Assembly (NCBI GenBank): GCA_036852015.1
Contig: JAANDG010000053.1
Coordinates: forward strand, 186,001 to 250,000
From: Pelodera strongyloides
Lineage: Eukaryota > Nematoda > Chromadorea > Rhabditida > Rhabditidae
DNA length: 64,000 nt
Direction of reading: 5' to 3'
Under the pieces are notes generated by a model. That model was not told the DNA's origin, searched no databases, and saw nothing but the letters and a program-made list of their open reading frames with translations. Of this stretch, positions 11,930 to 25,000 are shown in pieces. Position 1 is the stretch's first letter; every line of letters begins with the position of its first letter. A program made the position numbers and the translations under genes.

Positions 11930-12640
11930 TAAATTCCACACGGCGGCGCTTATTTCTGATTAAAACACACATGATTTGTGAATAAAGCTAGCAAAGTAAG
12001 GCAAAAGGGAAAAAATAGCCAGGAGCTTCGCGATCACAAAACACCATTATGTGCTACTAACTGTTTATTAACAATGGAACCGTAACCCGAATGAAAAAGC
12101 CAGCTATGAATCCCAAAAATAATCACCTTTCAATAAAAGCATGCTGGAGATTTGTGAATAAATACGTTAATTAAAAATAATCAAAAGGAATATTTTAAAA
12201 GTACACATGAAGAGCACACATAATCAAACTAATTGATATTTGTGCCTAATGTTAACATGCTTATGTGTTGATTATCTATCTGATTAAAAGTTGTTTGCTC
12301 ATTTTTAGATAATATAATCACAGTTAATAACATATAGCTAGTATGCATACTCTTATCAGCTACATAATAATACGAAACATAGCTCATAGCATCGTCACCA
12401 ATAAATTAAAAGATAAACAGCAGAATAAAGCACAACCAATAACGTTGTACATATATAATATGCTATCACAACGACAAACACGGTAATAGGCGGTGAAGCA
12501 ATACTCTCTGTGGTTTTCGAAACCAACGGCGGACAGCTTTTCAATATATTATATGCAAATTAAGTTGCACTAATCATCAAAAGGTCCCAGAAATATTTTG
12601 CTAATACAAAAATGCTTCACAAACCATGCGTCATACCTCT
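11930..12640. other. AT-rich intergenic stretch
   Basis: No exon, RNA gene or clear repeat was identified in this stretch. Confidence 0.4.
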
Positions 12641-13735
12641 TCAAATCAATGAGAATTTCCTAAACTGAAACTGTTGATGGGCAATTCTGGGGCTCAAAGT
12701 GTTACTGCCAAAAGAGACTGCCGAAGCGGCCTGTAGTTGCGTGTGCAATGGCGTGGTGATAATTCTGATTCGGTCGTTTCTTAGCATTGACGGATCTGGG
12801 GTCTTACTTCGCTCGTGAAGCAGAACTTGGTCCTGAGCCGATTGTTGGGGGGCCAGAGGTGCCGAAGCAACTCTTCTCAGAGCCTCCTTGTTTGAAGACG
12901 AAAAGAAGGAAGAACCGTCACTGCTACTCATTGGAGTTGATGGACTTTGGCGGCCGGAATACACTGAAACATGGATAATTAGCATAGTAACGAGAAATTG
13001 CAATCCACCTGCGAATGGCCCGTGGGTGTCTGCCAATGGAGAAATGTATGTGTATGTCACATGTATGTCACGTGTATGTGTAAACTTAAGCATCCTTATC
13101 CCACACAAACGATATATATATATATATATATTATATATAAAATATATACAACTTAAATCATCTAATATTGCGCCGTTCTGCAAATAAATTGACTAATCCC
13201 TATAGACTTTAGATTACTAAAATAGATATACGTTTTTTTTTTGTAGTGCTATTCTTCAAAGGCTTTACAAAAGTGCAAAAAAAGCTAATTTATGGAAAGC
13301 TAATTATGTTTTGGACTTTCCATTTTTTAACGATTTTGGACACAATTTGCTGCAGGGGAGTTTGATATTGCAAACAATTCTGCTCAGCTGATCTTGTGAG
13401 AAAACCATAAAGTATTTTGATTTCTATGAAACATATTTTAACATTGTTTAAAGGAAGTACAATAACTTTCAAGTGATATGTGTATACAGAAGCTTCCGTA
13501 AATCTATGCAGTTATTAAGTTGGTATGATCACATGGTAAGCTTACCAGTTGGGCTGCCCGGAGTTAGCAGTTTATCAGTATCGGCAGTCTCTCTAAGAGA
13601 CACCGCTGATAGCTTGAAGGATGGCGGGTTGCGCATGGAGCACGCGGAACGCGAACGGCGCTGCGATAACTTGTCGGCGACGGAGTGCAGCGTACGCGCA
13701 AGCGGGAAATGGTCAAGTGGGATCTCGAAGATCAT
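12641..13735 (-). CDS. Ser/Arg/Pro-rich protein or C-terminal tail, two exons
   Basis: The exons are 13735-13546 and 12963-12641. They are joined by a ACTG/GTAAGC donor and a CATGTTTCAG acceptor with matching phase, giving 170 residues from the ATG at 13735. The composition is low in hydrophobics and rich in Ser, Arg, Pro and Gln. It includes S-Q-R-R-S-R-S, R-R-V-A-S-A-P (a basophilic kinase-like site) and a run of Ser near the start of exon 2. This looks like a disordered cytoplasmic tail. The frame has a stop directly before the ATG, so either it is a short gene in its own right or the upstream exons join elsewhere. The SLC7 exons upstream on the same strand could in principle belong to it, but the membrane segments expected between them were not found. 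Confidence 0.45.
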
Positions 13736-13876
13736 TTACTTTTCTGAAATATCATTTTCATATAAAATTGTCGATAACCACATCATATTTGTCTCCTTAT
13801 ATAGCGCATGCATATAACACCTGACGAAGGAAAAAAAGAACCAGTGCAGCCTTTAACGGTGTTGCCATATATTCCT

Positions 13877-15180
13877 CTAAAAGGGTCAGGCCCACTGTTT
13901 TGAACCTATATTTATTATTTGGTCATAATTTGTATAAAGGGTATTTACTATAAGATATACAAACGGAGTTTGAACCGGCTTCACCATCTCCAAGCTTTTC
14001 ACGTAAGTTTTCCTTACATAGTATACTGTATACAGTATGGAAACGCAATTCCTTATTTCCTTATTGTATGTGTCCCGGGGGCACCTCGCACTTTTTGTAT
14101 GTCCCTTATACAGTCGGCTAGAGTGGGGTCAAAACGGCTCAGGCAGCTCACGAGCCGGCTCGCCGAAGGGCGGCTCACGGGTTGAGCCGGCTTGCCTTTG
14201 ACTCCCACACACGGCTCGGGGGGTGAGCCGGCTCGCGTCTGACCCGCCTTACGGCTCGGGGGGTGAGCCGGCTCGCGTCTGACCCGCCTTACGGCTCACA
14301 GGCTGAGCCGGCTCGCCTTCAACCCGAACACACGGCTCACCTGCGAACCGGCTCATGCTTGCTTATATAATTTATGAAAAAATTGCTTAAATCAACAACC
14401 TAGTTTCAAAAACAAGTAAAATGTGAAAAATAAACACGTGTAAAATAATTTTGTCGGTAGTGTGCTACATATAAGCAAAGTTCATAAACGCTACACTATG
14501 GTGGAAAGCTACAGATGCCTAATTAAAGACAGAAAATAACTAGAAACACAAATCATTATGATACGAAACTATTATGTTCACGGAAGAAACCAAAAAACAG
14601 CAAATAATCAATAAATAATGGGTGTGTCCAATATAGTTGTAAACGCTCATTATTTCGAACTCCGCCCTCAGTATGATGATTTTTGTGCATTGTAACCTTT
14701 GTACTAACAAAAAAATTACTTTTTGCTTGACTAAATAACGAAAATATTTTAATTTACTAAAATGTGAGCCGTACCCGCTTCTCTTTGAAAAGCGGCTCAC
14801 TGCTCGAGCCGTGAGCCGTTTCTTTTTGAGCCGTTTCTTTTTGACTACGGCTCGCGGCTCGAGCCGTGAGCCGTTTCTTTTTGACTGCGGCTCGCGGCTC
14901 GAGCCGTACCCGCTCTCTGTTAGAAAGGCGGCTCGGCTCCAAAAGAGACGGCTCGCGAGCCGGCTCGCAAAATGTCGGCTACCCTCGCCAGACACGATAA
15001 GAAAATAAGGGTGCAATTGCTTCTTCTGTACTATATACTCTGTAAGGAAAACTTACTTGAAAAGGTTCGCGATGGTGAAGCCAGTTCAAACACAGTTTGT
15101 TATTTTATAACAAACACACTTTACAGAAATTATGACAAATAATAAACATATGTTCGAGTCGGTGGGCCTGATCCTTTAAA
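13877..15180. repeat. 1.3-kb foldback element with GAGCC arrays
   Basis: The ends are inverted repeats of about 230 bp. The left begins AAAGGGTCAGGCCCACTG and the right is its imperfect inverse, GGGCCTGATCCTTTAA. Inside, 14120-14345 holds about four tandem units of 55-57 bp built on GAGCCGGCTCGCC. The facing array at 14765-14970 is built on GGCTCGAGCCGTGAGCC. The GC content of these arrays stands out against the AT-rich surroundings. The termini match TTAA family B, but the interior is unrelated. Confidence 0.75.
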
Positions 15181-16256
15181 GTATGAGGATAAAAATTGGC
15201 ATAACATGAAGAGCGGTCAAAGACAAGTATTTGCTTTGGGAAAGTGATAAATGAGGACATTTACTATTCTAATTATGACCAATCTAATAACATCATTTAA
15301 ACATTATTCTCTTAAATTGACAATGAAACATAGCAACGTTGCTCGAGAGAAGTTGTAGACGAAGCAAATAAACGATTTGAATTGCCACTAGTTTTGAAAG
15401 TAGTTTATAAGTACATGTTGTTGAACCTTCAATGTCCATGAATAGACACTAAAACTAAAAAGTACATGAAATATATACAAACGTGAGTAAATCACTAATA
15501 TGAGATCATATTTCTTAACAGAAACGGTAGAAAATCACAAAAAACGCTGGTTGCCAATATTCACAATGAGCTCTACGGCTCTAAGCTATGCTATCGTCTA
15601 ACAAAGTAGGCGGCGGCCTTATTTTCCGATTTTCACGAATTATAATTATAAATTTGATCTCTCGCCTAATCCGCGCTTAAACTGCGGCAAACATCTTTCC
15701 CGTCGCTTTTATGTGCTTTTTTCTTTTTGTTATTTAATAATCTTGTAATGTTCCGCCCACTGAGTTTCCGGCCCACATGCTTTCCTCAGAAATCATTCGA
15801 AATCATGAATGCAGGTTATTCGAATTAGCGCAATTACACAGAATTAACATATTATTTGGATAATCGGGTGCACTTCCGTGGAACAATGAATACGGTGTGT
15901 ATATAGTATATGGGTGAACGTACTAAACGTTCCAGGGAAATGTCAAAGTGTCGGGCCTACGAGGAAAATATGCCAAATTTCACTTACAATATTGCATGCG
16001 GTTTGTGAAAGGACTTTAAAGCAGTATTTTACCGCATTGCAAAATTTACATATGATACGCATATCCTATGTATCCTATTCAAATTTGGTGCCCGTCCGGC
16101 AAGCTATCATATGCAAATTTTCCAAAGTAGGTGCAATACTGTTATTCTAATTTATGTTCATTAGCATAAGCTGCATAAGAATGCTGGTGTACCCTATGTG
16201 TTTCAAAAACCGGCGGGTATTTCGCTTTAATTTCAAGAACGTTTTAAATATCTCAC
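15181..16256. other. Gene-free stretch with dispersed repeat
   Basis: AT-rich up to about 15.9 kb with nothing recognised. From about 15.9 to 16.23 kb it contains pieces of a dispersed palindromic repeat with the end motif AAACCGGCGGGTATTTCGC and an internal GCAAATTTTCCAAAGT block that recurs near 57.2 kb. The SLC7 exons for the later membrane segments would be expected here and were not found. Confidence 0.45.
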
Positions 16257-17741
16257 CGTTGCCACCGCCTCCGCATCCAGTAGTTGTTGCGGCGAAAGAA
16301 TTACAAAATAGGAAAAGTTTGCCAACACGTAAATTCCGGAGGCTAGAGCGAGTCCACTGAGTACGGCACGGGGGAGGATTCTGAAGGAGTGGCAAAGTTA
16401 CGAACATCTACTAAACGTTAAAAAAAGTAAAATAAGGGAAGTAACTGTGAGGTAAATACGATTTTAGGTGGGTTCACAAGTGGAAGTCAAAGTATTTCTT
16501 ATTAAAGTACTATAGTTTCATCCTAACACTTTTGAAGCACTTTAATAGTCAAAAATCGTCGAAAACCACTTACTTTGATATTTTATCAGGTTCAATTTCA
16601 TCAGTACCGTAGTTCAAACAATCCCATCCACCGTATGCCCAATTTCCGGAGTAAATTGCTAAACAAATTGCTCCGGGACCCCAATTGCTTCCCTCGAACA
16701 TCTTTCCGTGGGTGAAGTTCTCCGTTCGGCCTTGAAGTAAGAGTTATTTAGAATCCGGCTAATGTCCGTCTCTCAGAGCGGCGGGCTTTCAAAAGTCATT
16801 ATATAATATGGAACTTCCGATTCACCCGGGCACAGACAACTTGCAAATGATACATGTGAACGCAGGAATAAGGAATTAACTGACATGTCATACCGCTTTA
16901 AAACGCCTCTCACCTTTGAATATCAAATAGTAAAGTCCGATGGCAATGATAATTGCCAGTGAGATGAGTTTCATCGCCATCATAACTATCTGAATCTTAG
17001 ACGCCCAACGACGGAGCGAAAAGAAATTGACCCAAGAGAGAAGCACTGAATACATTAATATACTGAAAAGTTATTACATAATTTAGAACGAACACGTCCG
17101 GAACCTCCTCGCGTTTTGCTCAGCGACTCTGCTTAACATGTAATAAGGAATGCGCGAACTGTATATATCACCTTTTGTTATTCATTTTGTATTATTTTTA
17201 CTAGCGCACTCGTTGAGCGTATCTATCCATCAGCTTAAAAAAAAACACGAAAACTCGAACTGGATGGATCTACTAATTGTAAGATTCACGTCTACCTGCT
17301 AAACCTTATAGTAGTTCTTGAGGTAGTAAACTTACTAATAACTGCGACTCCCAGAAATTGCTCCATTCTAAATCGTAAATCCTCGGAGATATCCAAATCA
17401 AGTGGATCAAGAGACTGAGTGATATATTTCCCAAATGTCATGAATAAAATGGCACATGCACATGATCTGAAAAAATTAATTGGACATTGCAAGTCTCAGG
17501 CCACTCTCAATAAACCTAACATGGAGGAGACATTCCTTTATCGTTATTAGATATTTGACACCTTTATGGTCATTCTTTTATGGTTGTTAGATATGTTAAA
17601 TATAAACATGTTTACCCTTCAATCAAGTTTGCGAGCCAGACGAAAGCAAACGCGAATGGTCTCCAGTCTCCATCCAACATAGGAAATGTAGGCGAAATCA
17701 CTGCCGCACTCAGGAATTGAGGTGGCTAACTCGATGTACGC
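16257..17741 (-). pseudogene. SLC7/LAT-type amino-acid transporter, truncated and frameshifted
   Basis: Five exons can be read: 17741-17616, 17466-17336, 17045-16914, 16730-16574 and 16380-16257. They show the SLC7 light-chain pattern. Early in TM2-3 come A-Y-I-E-L-A-T-S-I and G-S-D-F-A-Y. Next is the L-L-S-W-V-N-F-F-S-L-R-R-W segment. Then W-A-Y-G-G-W-D-C-L-N-Y-G-T-D-E-I and finally I-L-P-R-A-V-L-S-G-L in TM7. The family exchanges amino acids as a heterodimer with a heavy chain at the plasma membrane. Exon 17741-17616 carries a tandem copy of TGGAGAC (plus strand 17659-17675) that shifts frame; without it every junction keeps phase. The N-terminal exon with the G-S-G-I motif and the exons for TM8-12 are not present nearby, so I call it a decayed or partial gene. 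An assembly error in the duplicated 7 bp is the main alternative. Confidence 0.7.
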
Positions 17742-19035
17742 CTGAAGGAGGAGTATTTGCACAGTATTAGTATTAGACATATGCGTTCCTATTTTGAGAT
17801 TTTGAGCAGGACATTATTCGTATGAGAAATTGGTAAAGTAAGCCTGAAGAAAATCGCTGATTGCGAAGAATGGTTTTAAAAATAATCTCTAAATACTTTT
17901 TTCAAGAAATGTATTGCTACACTTACGGATTTGAACAGAAACATAATAAATAGCAAAACAATTTGAAGACGCATATTAAAGGGATCGGCTCACCTTAAAT
18001 TGTGTCTGTTTTTTTTGTTTCTTTATTTTCTATAAGGGATAATAAAAATTTGGAATACAAAAAGTAGTGTTCAATTTCAATACTCACGAAGATATTAGGT
18101 GATAAAGTGGTGGATTGATCGGTCCGAAATGCAAAAAGGGCAATTGTCCTGCCTTGTTTGTATGGAGACAATTACCCTTTTTGCATTCGGGGCCGATCAA
18201 TCCACCACTTTATCACCCAATATCTTCGTTAGTATTGAAATTGAACACTACTTTTTGTATTCCAAATTTTTATAATCTCTTATAGAAAATAAAGAAACAA
18301 AAAAAAACAGACACAATTTAAGGTGAGCCGATCCCTTTAACCTCTCATCAGTCCGCTACATTGTGCACTTCCGGGTTCTTATTTTCTCAAAAAATTTAAA
18401 GGGATTAAAGAATAAACCATATATAGTTAGGTTTTTATATAATGTGCTTTCCTGTAGTGTGTTCGATGAATACCCTTCTTTTCGCAAAAAAACGTGCGGT
18501 CAGGCCAGAAGTGTTTCATAATTTAGAAATAGAATATTTTCAAGAACATTACTCAGAAAAGATAAAGTCATCATATTTCACAAGAAATTGAAACTTGTGA
18601 TGTTATACCCGAGAGACGAACTCATGATCTACGATGCTGTCAAACTAAAGTGTCTGTTACACTTTATCACGGTGTTTTTGAGCTTTTGGGCGGGGTGACA
18701 CAGCCATGCTTTTAATCACAGTTTATTCTAGGCTTCCACAATATTCTCTTTGAGCTTGATTTGACCTTGAGAAGAGTCTGGGATTACTGTAGAACGCTTG
18801 AAGTAGTGTCTGATCTTTATTTATTGGAGAAAACTTGACGTGAAGGTCGTGCAACAAAAACTACGTCTACGTCTGACAATTAGTAATTCAGTCACAAATA
18901 TCGTTGAATTTTTGGTGTAGACAGTAGACAGTAGACACAGAAAGTAAGCAACCGTGTGTAATTTTTTTCAGTTAAACATAATGGAACAAATCTGGGTATC
19001 ATTAACAATATTAGTACATTTCCACAAAAAAACAT
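17742..19035. other. Gap between SLC7 remnant and UGT 3' end
   Basis: It contains TTAA element family A (17976-18340). Just left of it, a short open stretch on the minus strand (17973-17926) begins M-R-L-Q-I-V-L-L-F and ends at a GTAAGT donor; it may be a first exon of unknown use. The rest shows no exon. In particular the missing SLC7 N-terminus was not seen. Confidence 0.45.
17976..18340. repeat. TTAA palindromic element, family A (copy 2)
   Basis: It is a full-length inverted repeat flanked by TTAA on both sides. The left end reads TTAAAGGGATCGGCTCACC and the right end is its inverse. It is almost identical to the copy at 3595-3955. Confidence 0.85.
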
Positions 19036-22000
19036 TTATTCACGTTTTGCTTTTGGATTCTTACGACAACAACACCTTTTACACAGAAATACGAATAACT
19101 TAAGTGAAACGTATGTGGACAATATTAAAGATAAAATGAAGGCGAATAAAACGTCGAGACAGAAGTACTCTACTAAAGAGTGGTTCATTCCCGGAAGATC
19201 AAGACTTGGAAGGCGGCCAACTTTTCCGATATATTCCACCCAGGACACCTGAAATATAGATCTATATTTTCTTATCTAAAGCGCAAGAAAAATCGTGGCT
19301 GTCCGTTTTTGTGTCGTGCCCGTTCTTCAACTGAAATAATTTGCCAGTGTATTGAACGTGAAGCTGACAATAGCAGACAACGGAACGCACAACGAACAAC
19401 GACAACGTGAAGCTGACAATAGCAGACAACGGAACGTGAAGCTGACAACGGAACAGTCGAAGACAGCGAATACTCTTAGTAACCAGAGACCCTCATCAAC
19501 CGGCAGCTTCTCAAGGAAAATCATTGTTCAGTAGCTACAGTTATTCAATAGTTATTCAAGGAGAGAGTTGCGTCGGAGCTGCTAAGAATAAGACCGGCAC
19601 CTTTTTCACACAGGACGCTCAGGAGTCAGCGCAAAATGTTTCTTTTGTTTTAAAATTCTCCGCCAGTAACAGCGGGCCTGTTTTGCTTAATCAAAAGTTG
19701 CTTTTTGGGTAATTATTTATTTATTTGCTCATTTACATTCAATTGCAACAAGGAAATAACGGATCCTACCAATTTTTTCACTGGCGGCTCCGGATACTGT
19801 ATTAATTCTTGTTTTAGTATTTGTGCTGCTTGAGAGAAGCTGAAATTCTGTGTTCTGAATCTGATAGAAAAGTAAAATAGTGAGTGGAACAATTCCGACA
19901 AAGGCTGTGTGGTGAAAAAAAAGTTTGTTTTCTCCGCGCATCGTAACATCCCCCTCCGTAATGGCTTCCTTGCTTTACACTAGATAGGCAATTAAACTTG
20001 CAGCAGTTTCGTTAACACCTGAGGCCGTATTCACCAAATCACAGAGAGCCGCGCAGCCGCCCCTGGCCTCCCCAGGGACCTAACGATTGCGTAGGGAGTG
20101 CGGTTGAATACGGCCTCTGATATACCTTATTTATTCTGGTCACGCACCTCGGATCATAAAGTACTTTTGTAAGCGCGTCCTTCAAATTATCTGCAGTCAC
20201 GTTGAGTTTGTCCACAAAAACTGCGCATCCTTTGTGTATTGCGGCCGCTGTGTTTGGGTGTTGGTCGGCGAAAAATGGAATCTACATTGAGAACGACTAA
20301 AGTGTGCAGATCAATTTCAAAAGTAACTTATGGTAGTTTCGATGGACTCTTTTGTGCTTACGAGTACCGAATGCATATATTTCTGCTCAAATGTCACCTT
20401 CCATTTTGATACAACATCTTTTTTTTACGAGCAGTTTTGCGGGTTTCAAGTATATATGCATCTCGAGAAATGTATCATTTACAATATAGAAGTGTAATAT
20501 ATAAGTTTCTTTATAGGATGTCGTAAGTAATAAGGTCGCACCGATACAAATGGCACACAATAAAATGATCCTTCGAAAAAACTGTTCATTCCCATATGCG
20601 AAACAAAGGCTTTCGTTTTCGGGTGATCTAAATCAGAGTGCTTCAATTATTGTCAAATTCAATTTTTATTATATATTAATATCATAAATAAATCTGTTAC
20701 GCAACTGCTAGGGCGTTTCTGACTCTATTCTGAAATAGTTATACCGTACATTAAATCCCGTGTATAACTGTTTCTTACGGCGTTAGTGTCAGGCCCATTT
20801 CAGCTAACCCCAATTTTTGTGCACTCCATCTCATCCTTCCCATTTTCAGGCGCAAAATTTCAGTACAAACTGAAGATTGAGCATGTTTTAAAGTGACTAG
20901 TACTGACTGATACCTACTTAGTATTTCCTTTTGTGGTGCCCAGTTGAGACAATGGATGTTTGGATACTGCTTAAATATATAGGCAACGTCTTCAGTAACG
21001 TCGAACTTCCACAGAAAATGAAAGTCAGGAAACGCTGCAATGCTCAGTGGAAATGTCAGGCTCACAAGAGAACATCTAGGCTGCAAAAACTGTGAAGGCC
21101 GGATTTCCTGAAATTCAAAATTGCCTAATTTTTGGCAAAAACTAACAGACGTGCGTAATTTTTATATTATGTCTGCTAAGGACCCCTGACGAAAAATTCA
21201 GCGAGTACCATCGTGTGTAAACATAAACGTAGTTTGGTTGTGTGTGTCTTCATGTGTATTGTATTGTGTCATATTATATCGTTTGACTAACTTCCTTACG
21301 TCGTATGATAATACTCAAAAAAATTTAAACAATAGACGACGTTTCTCCTCTTTTAGCATGAATATCAAAACCTCGTTGGAACTATTTTTGGAGCTTTGTT
21401 TCGTATCGTAAATATTGACATTATTCATTATTATTTATACGTAAATGCCAAATATTTACCTGAAAATGCTTCCAAAAAATTCGAGAGAAGTTCACCACGA
21501 ATTGTTGTCGTTTTTGCTACAGTTCCGAAACTTACGTACACAACTTTCTCACTTTTGGAAAAGAAGGATTCAAGGATCTAAACTATTTGAAACGGTCAAA
21601 ATGATTATTTATCATTTAATTTATTTTTCTATACTAAGATTTTACAAATTTCGAAAGGAAGTCTCTAAATTCTATATTTACCGATCGATAGGTATATGTT
21701 ACAGCTTGAATCCACGTAAATAACTTTAGAGTTGTTGGAAACGTAAAGTAATTGTCAAGTTAAAGGGTCAGGCCCATTTCAAATAACCCCTATTTTTGAT
21801 GATTCCATCTGATTCTCCATGTCAAATATAGTAGGATGCAATATTTTTCTAATTTTCAAGCGCAAAATTCACGCAGTATTCAGCAATTTACCCCTGCCAG
21901 TCATACCCAACTTTTTACCGCATTTGTCACGCCCCTTCGCGCTAATTGGGCAATATGCTCTATTGGGCGTGGCAATTGCGATATCGGCGAATCAGCGCGA

Positions 22001-25000
22001 ATGGGCGTGCCAACTGCGATGGATAGATGTGTATGACTGCACACGTTAAATTGCTGAATAATGAGTGATTTTTGCGCTTGAAAATTAGAAAATTATTGCA
22101 TCCTACTATATTTGACATGGAGAATCAGATGGAATCATCAAAAATAAGGGTCATTTGAAATGGGCCTGACCCTTTAATGGTGGTCATTCAGCGTCATGCT
22201 CAATTATAGGTTATAGGTTGGTTTTCAGTTGGAATGATTTCAATTATCACAACTAGTAACATTCGGAAAGAGGTTTCCCAATAACGTTTGGAAATCTTCA
22301 CGAAGCACAATTGCCAAGTTATTAATACTTTAAAATAGTATAACTGTACAACAGTCGGTTTGTAAAACTTATTTTAGAAAACTTCATTCACATGCATCAT
22401 ATGAAAATGATTCAAATACAAGAATATACGATATACCCGAATGTATAAAACATTGCGTGCAAATCATGATAATGCAGTCATACAGAATATGCTTCAAAAT
22501 CAGGCGCCATAACGAGGTGTCAAATTACCTGACTGTTAGTGTTCGGCGTTCGCTCAGCATCGTCTTGTAGTGTTATCCCACCAATGTTGATAATTCTGGT
22601 TGAGGTCGGCTGTGGTAAAGAGAGAATTGCTAAACAAAATGATATGTGCGCATCTTCTTGATGTAATAAATCATTTTATTTTACAAAGGCAGAACTCAAT
22701 ACATGCATCGAAAATTAAGGGCACGTTTTTTTTTTTTACTTCACCTGGATTAATAGAGTTCATCACAATAAAACGCAATTTTTATGCAAATGTTTCTTCA
22801 AAACGGAGACACTGGAAGTTGCTGCCTTGATCTCTGATAACATCTCACAGTTGACATGCTTCATTATTGCATTTCACCAAAAAAAAATTATTTCGTCATA
22901 CCCGGCATATTTACCAATACAATAGCCGATGATTTGAGAAGCGAAAATCCAGAAGGAAAATCGGGATCTACAGCATCAGAGAACATCCGATCCTGAAAAG
23001 GTCGGGCTTCCGCTACAGTATGCTTACCAAGGTTTAATACCCCAATTATTGGAAGTTTTTTCTGACCCCGGGGGTCATTGAGGTCCGTGCTTTGCACGGT
23101 ATTTACATTCAACGAACGCAGTCTAACTTTAATATTAATTAGTGCTTTTCACTGCTACATTTTTATATTAAACCATTTTTATACCTTTACAATAACATAT
23201 TTCTACAATCTTTGCTTATTACCGAGTACTGACTCCTGATTACTCCTTATCAGTACTTGACATACGTTATAGTGGTTTTGGTGGATCTTACTCTGTTCGA
23301 TTGGGATAACCTTTCGATTGGGTTCCAATTTTTACATAACCGTAACGCGTTTTCCTTTTGAGCACATATAAAAGTTTTCTCATGAAGATTTCCAATAATT
23401 AGTAACATGCAAAAATATTACCAACGATCAGCTAAACATGGGAAAACTAACCCAATTGGCGTCTAACGCTGGCCAAAGGTAATTGTTAAAAACCGCAAAG
23501 AACAAGTTTTGAGCTCTTTGTCTGAAGGTGAAGTGGGGCGCGGCGACGGAGAGTCCTTCAGAGAGACCGCCTGAAATTATTTTAATTTTCTTTTCAATTA
23601 AATAAACCGTAAAAAGGTTGGTACATGTGGTTTTGTAAAAGGCGCTGGACAACTGCATTTCCATCCTTTGTAATGGAACTAACTTTCCATCCTTTGTAAT
23701 GGAGCACATTTCTGGTGCATTAGCCCAAGAAGTACTCATAAATTTGCATATATGAAATTTCGTATTCCAGCATTCGTTTCAAAACCACATGTGATCCGCT
23801 TTACATATTTGAGCACAACCGTCGGGTTATCAGTACCAGAAAAACAAGCATACGGACCGTATATCGTACTCCCCTCCATTTTTATTATTATTTGACAAGT
23901 AAATAACATTGTAAAAATAAATTGGCTTATGACTGACTGAGCCCGAAAATATCAGCATATTTCCTAATGCACGCTTCACATTTCTCGGAAAATTTGGGCA
24001 ATTTTCAGAAGTGACTTGGCACGATGCTGATATAAGAAGTTTAAATACCAGATTTGGTGTATATGAAGCGGCTTGCAGAGCAATTTGCCTAGCGCTTCAC
24101 CTTTTAGTTGAGTTACCCAGCACAAGTACATGCGACTTAGAGAGCACCGACTATAGAACAAATCCAGAACAAAAACGATTATTCAAGTTGATTAAGTTTT
24201 AGCTATTCCAAGAAACGTTGAATTTATTCAAATTGAGGAAGAATCTTTTGTGACTTATTTGCAGGTTAGCTGCTTTACTTAATATCATGCGTCTGCGTCT
24301 GCTAAACAAGGAAATAATGTGCACCGAGACCCGAGACCACAGGACAAGCGATGTAGCGTGTACAGCGCAGCCATTTAAGTGTAACTACGCATTAACCACA
24401 AATAGGTTTATGCGTTCACCACCTAAAGCAAATTATTGTGGCCTATCATCGACCATTTGGCGACCACTTGGTAACCGGTTTCTGATGGTTTATAAGAAAA
24501 ATCGAAAACCACTTGCTCGCCAAGTGGCCGCCAAAAACCGAGTACGGTCACCAAATAATACACCAAAACCCTAAACCCTATGTAACCCTGTCCTATGTAT
24601 CAATTCCTTACCGATTGCGTAACTCGGCGGTAACGGGATTCCAAAAGCGGCCGCAATTGGCGGTAGTAAAGGTGTAGCTTGCGCCAATATATAGTTTCGA
24701 ACGCCAGCGAGATACAAGACGGCAAACGGTGCAGGACCCCAAGTCTGAATAGTTATAAAACATGGTAATAAAATCAAGAATAAGCTGAATTGTGACCACA
24801 TAGAGAGGCGATCAGTGTAGACAAATGTAATTTAGAGACTTGGAAAAAGACAAGATTACGCCATGAGTTACAAATTAGTGATTGCAATGCAAATCTAACC
24901 TCAGCAATTCCGATGTCGTAGTTGTTACTTTTGAGATCCCTGATTAACTTCAGGTTATCCAGGACGTCTGGAAGTACCCTAATACGTATGCTTATATGGT

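Noticed and set aside
14540..15016. 158-codon minus-strand ORF rich in Arg/Ser
   Set aside because: It is translation of the GAGCC tandem array inside a foldback element. The same array is open in several frames.
23428..23739. Upper part of a 103-codon minus-strand ORF upstream of UGT exon 5
   Set aside because: Only 23570-23452 matches UGT and joins the flanking exons in phase. The rest is intron that happens to be open.
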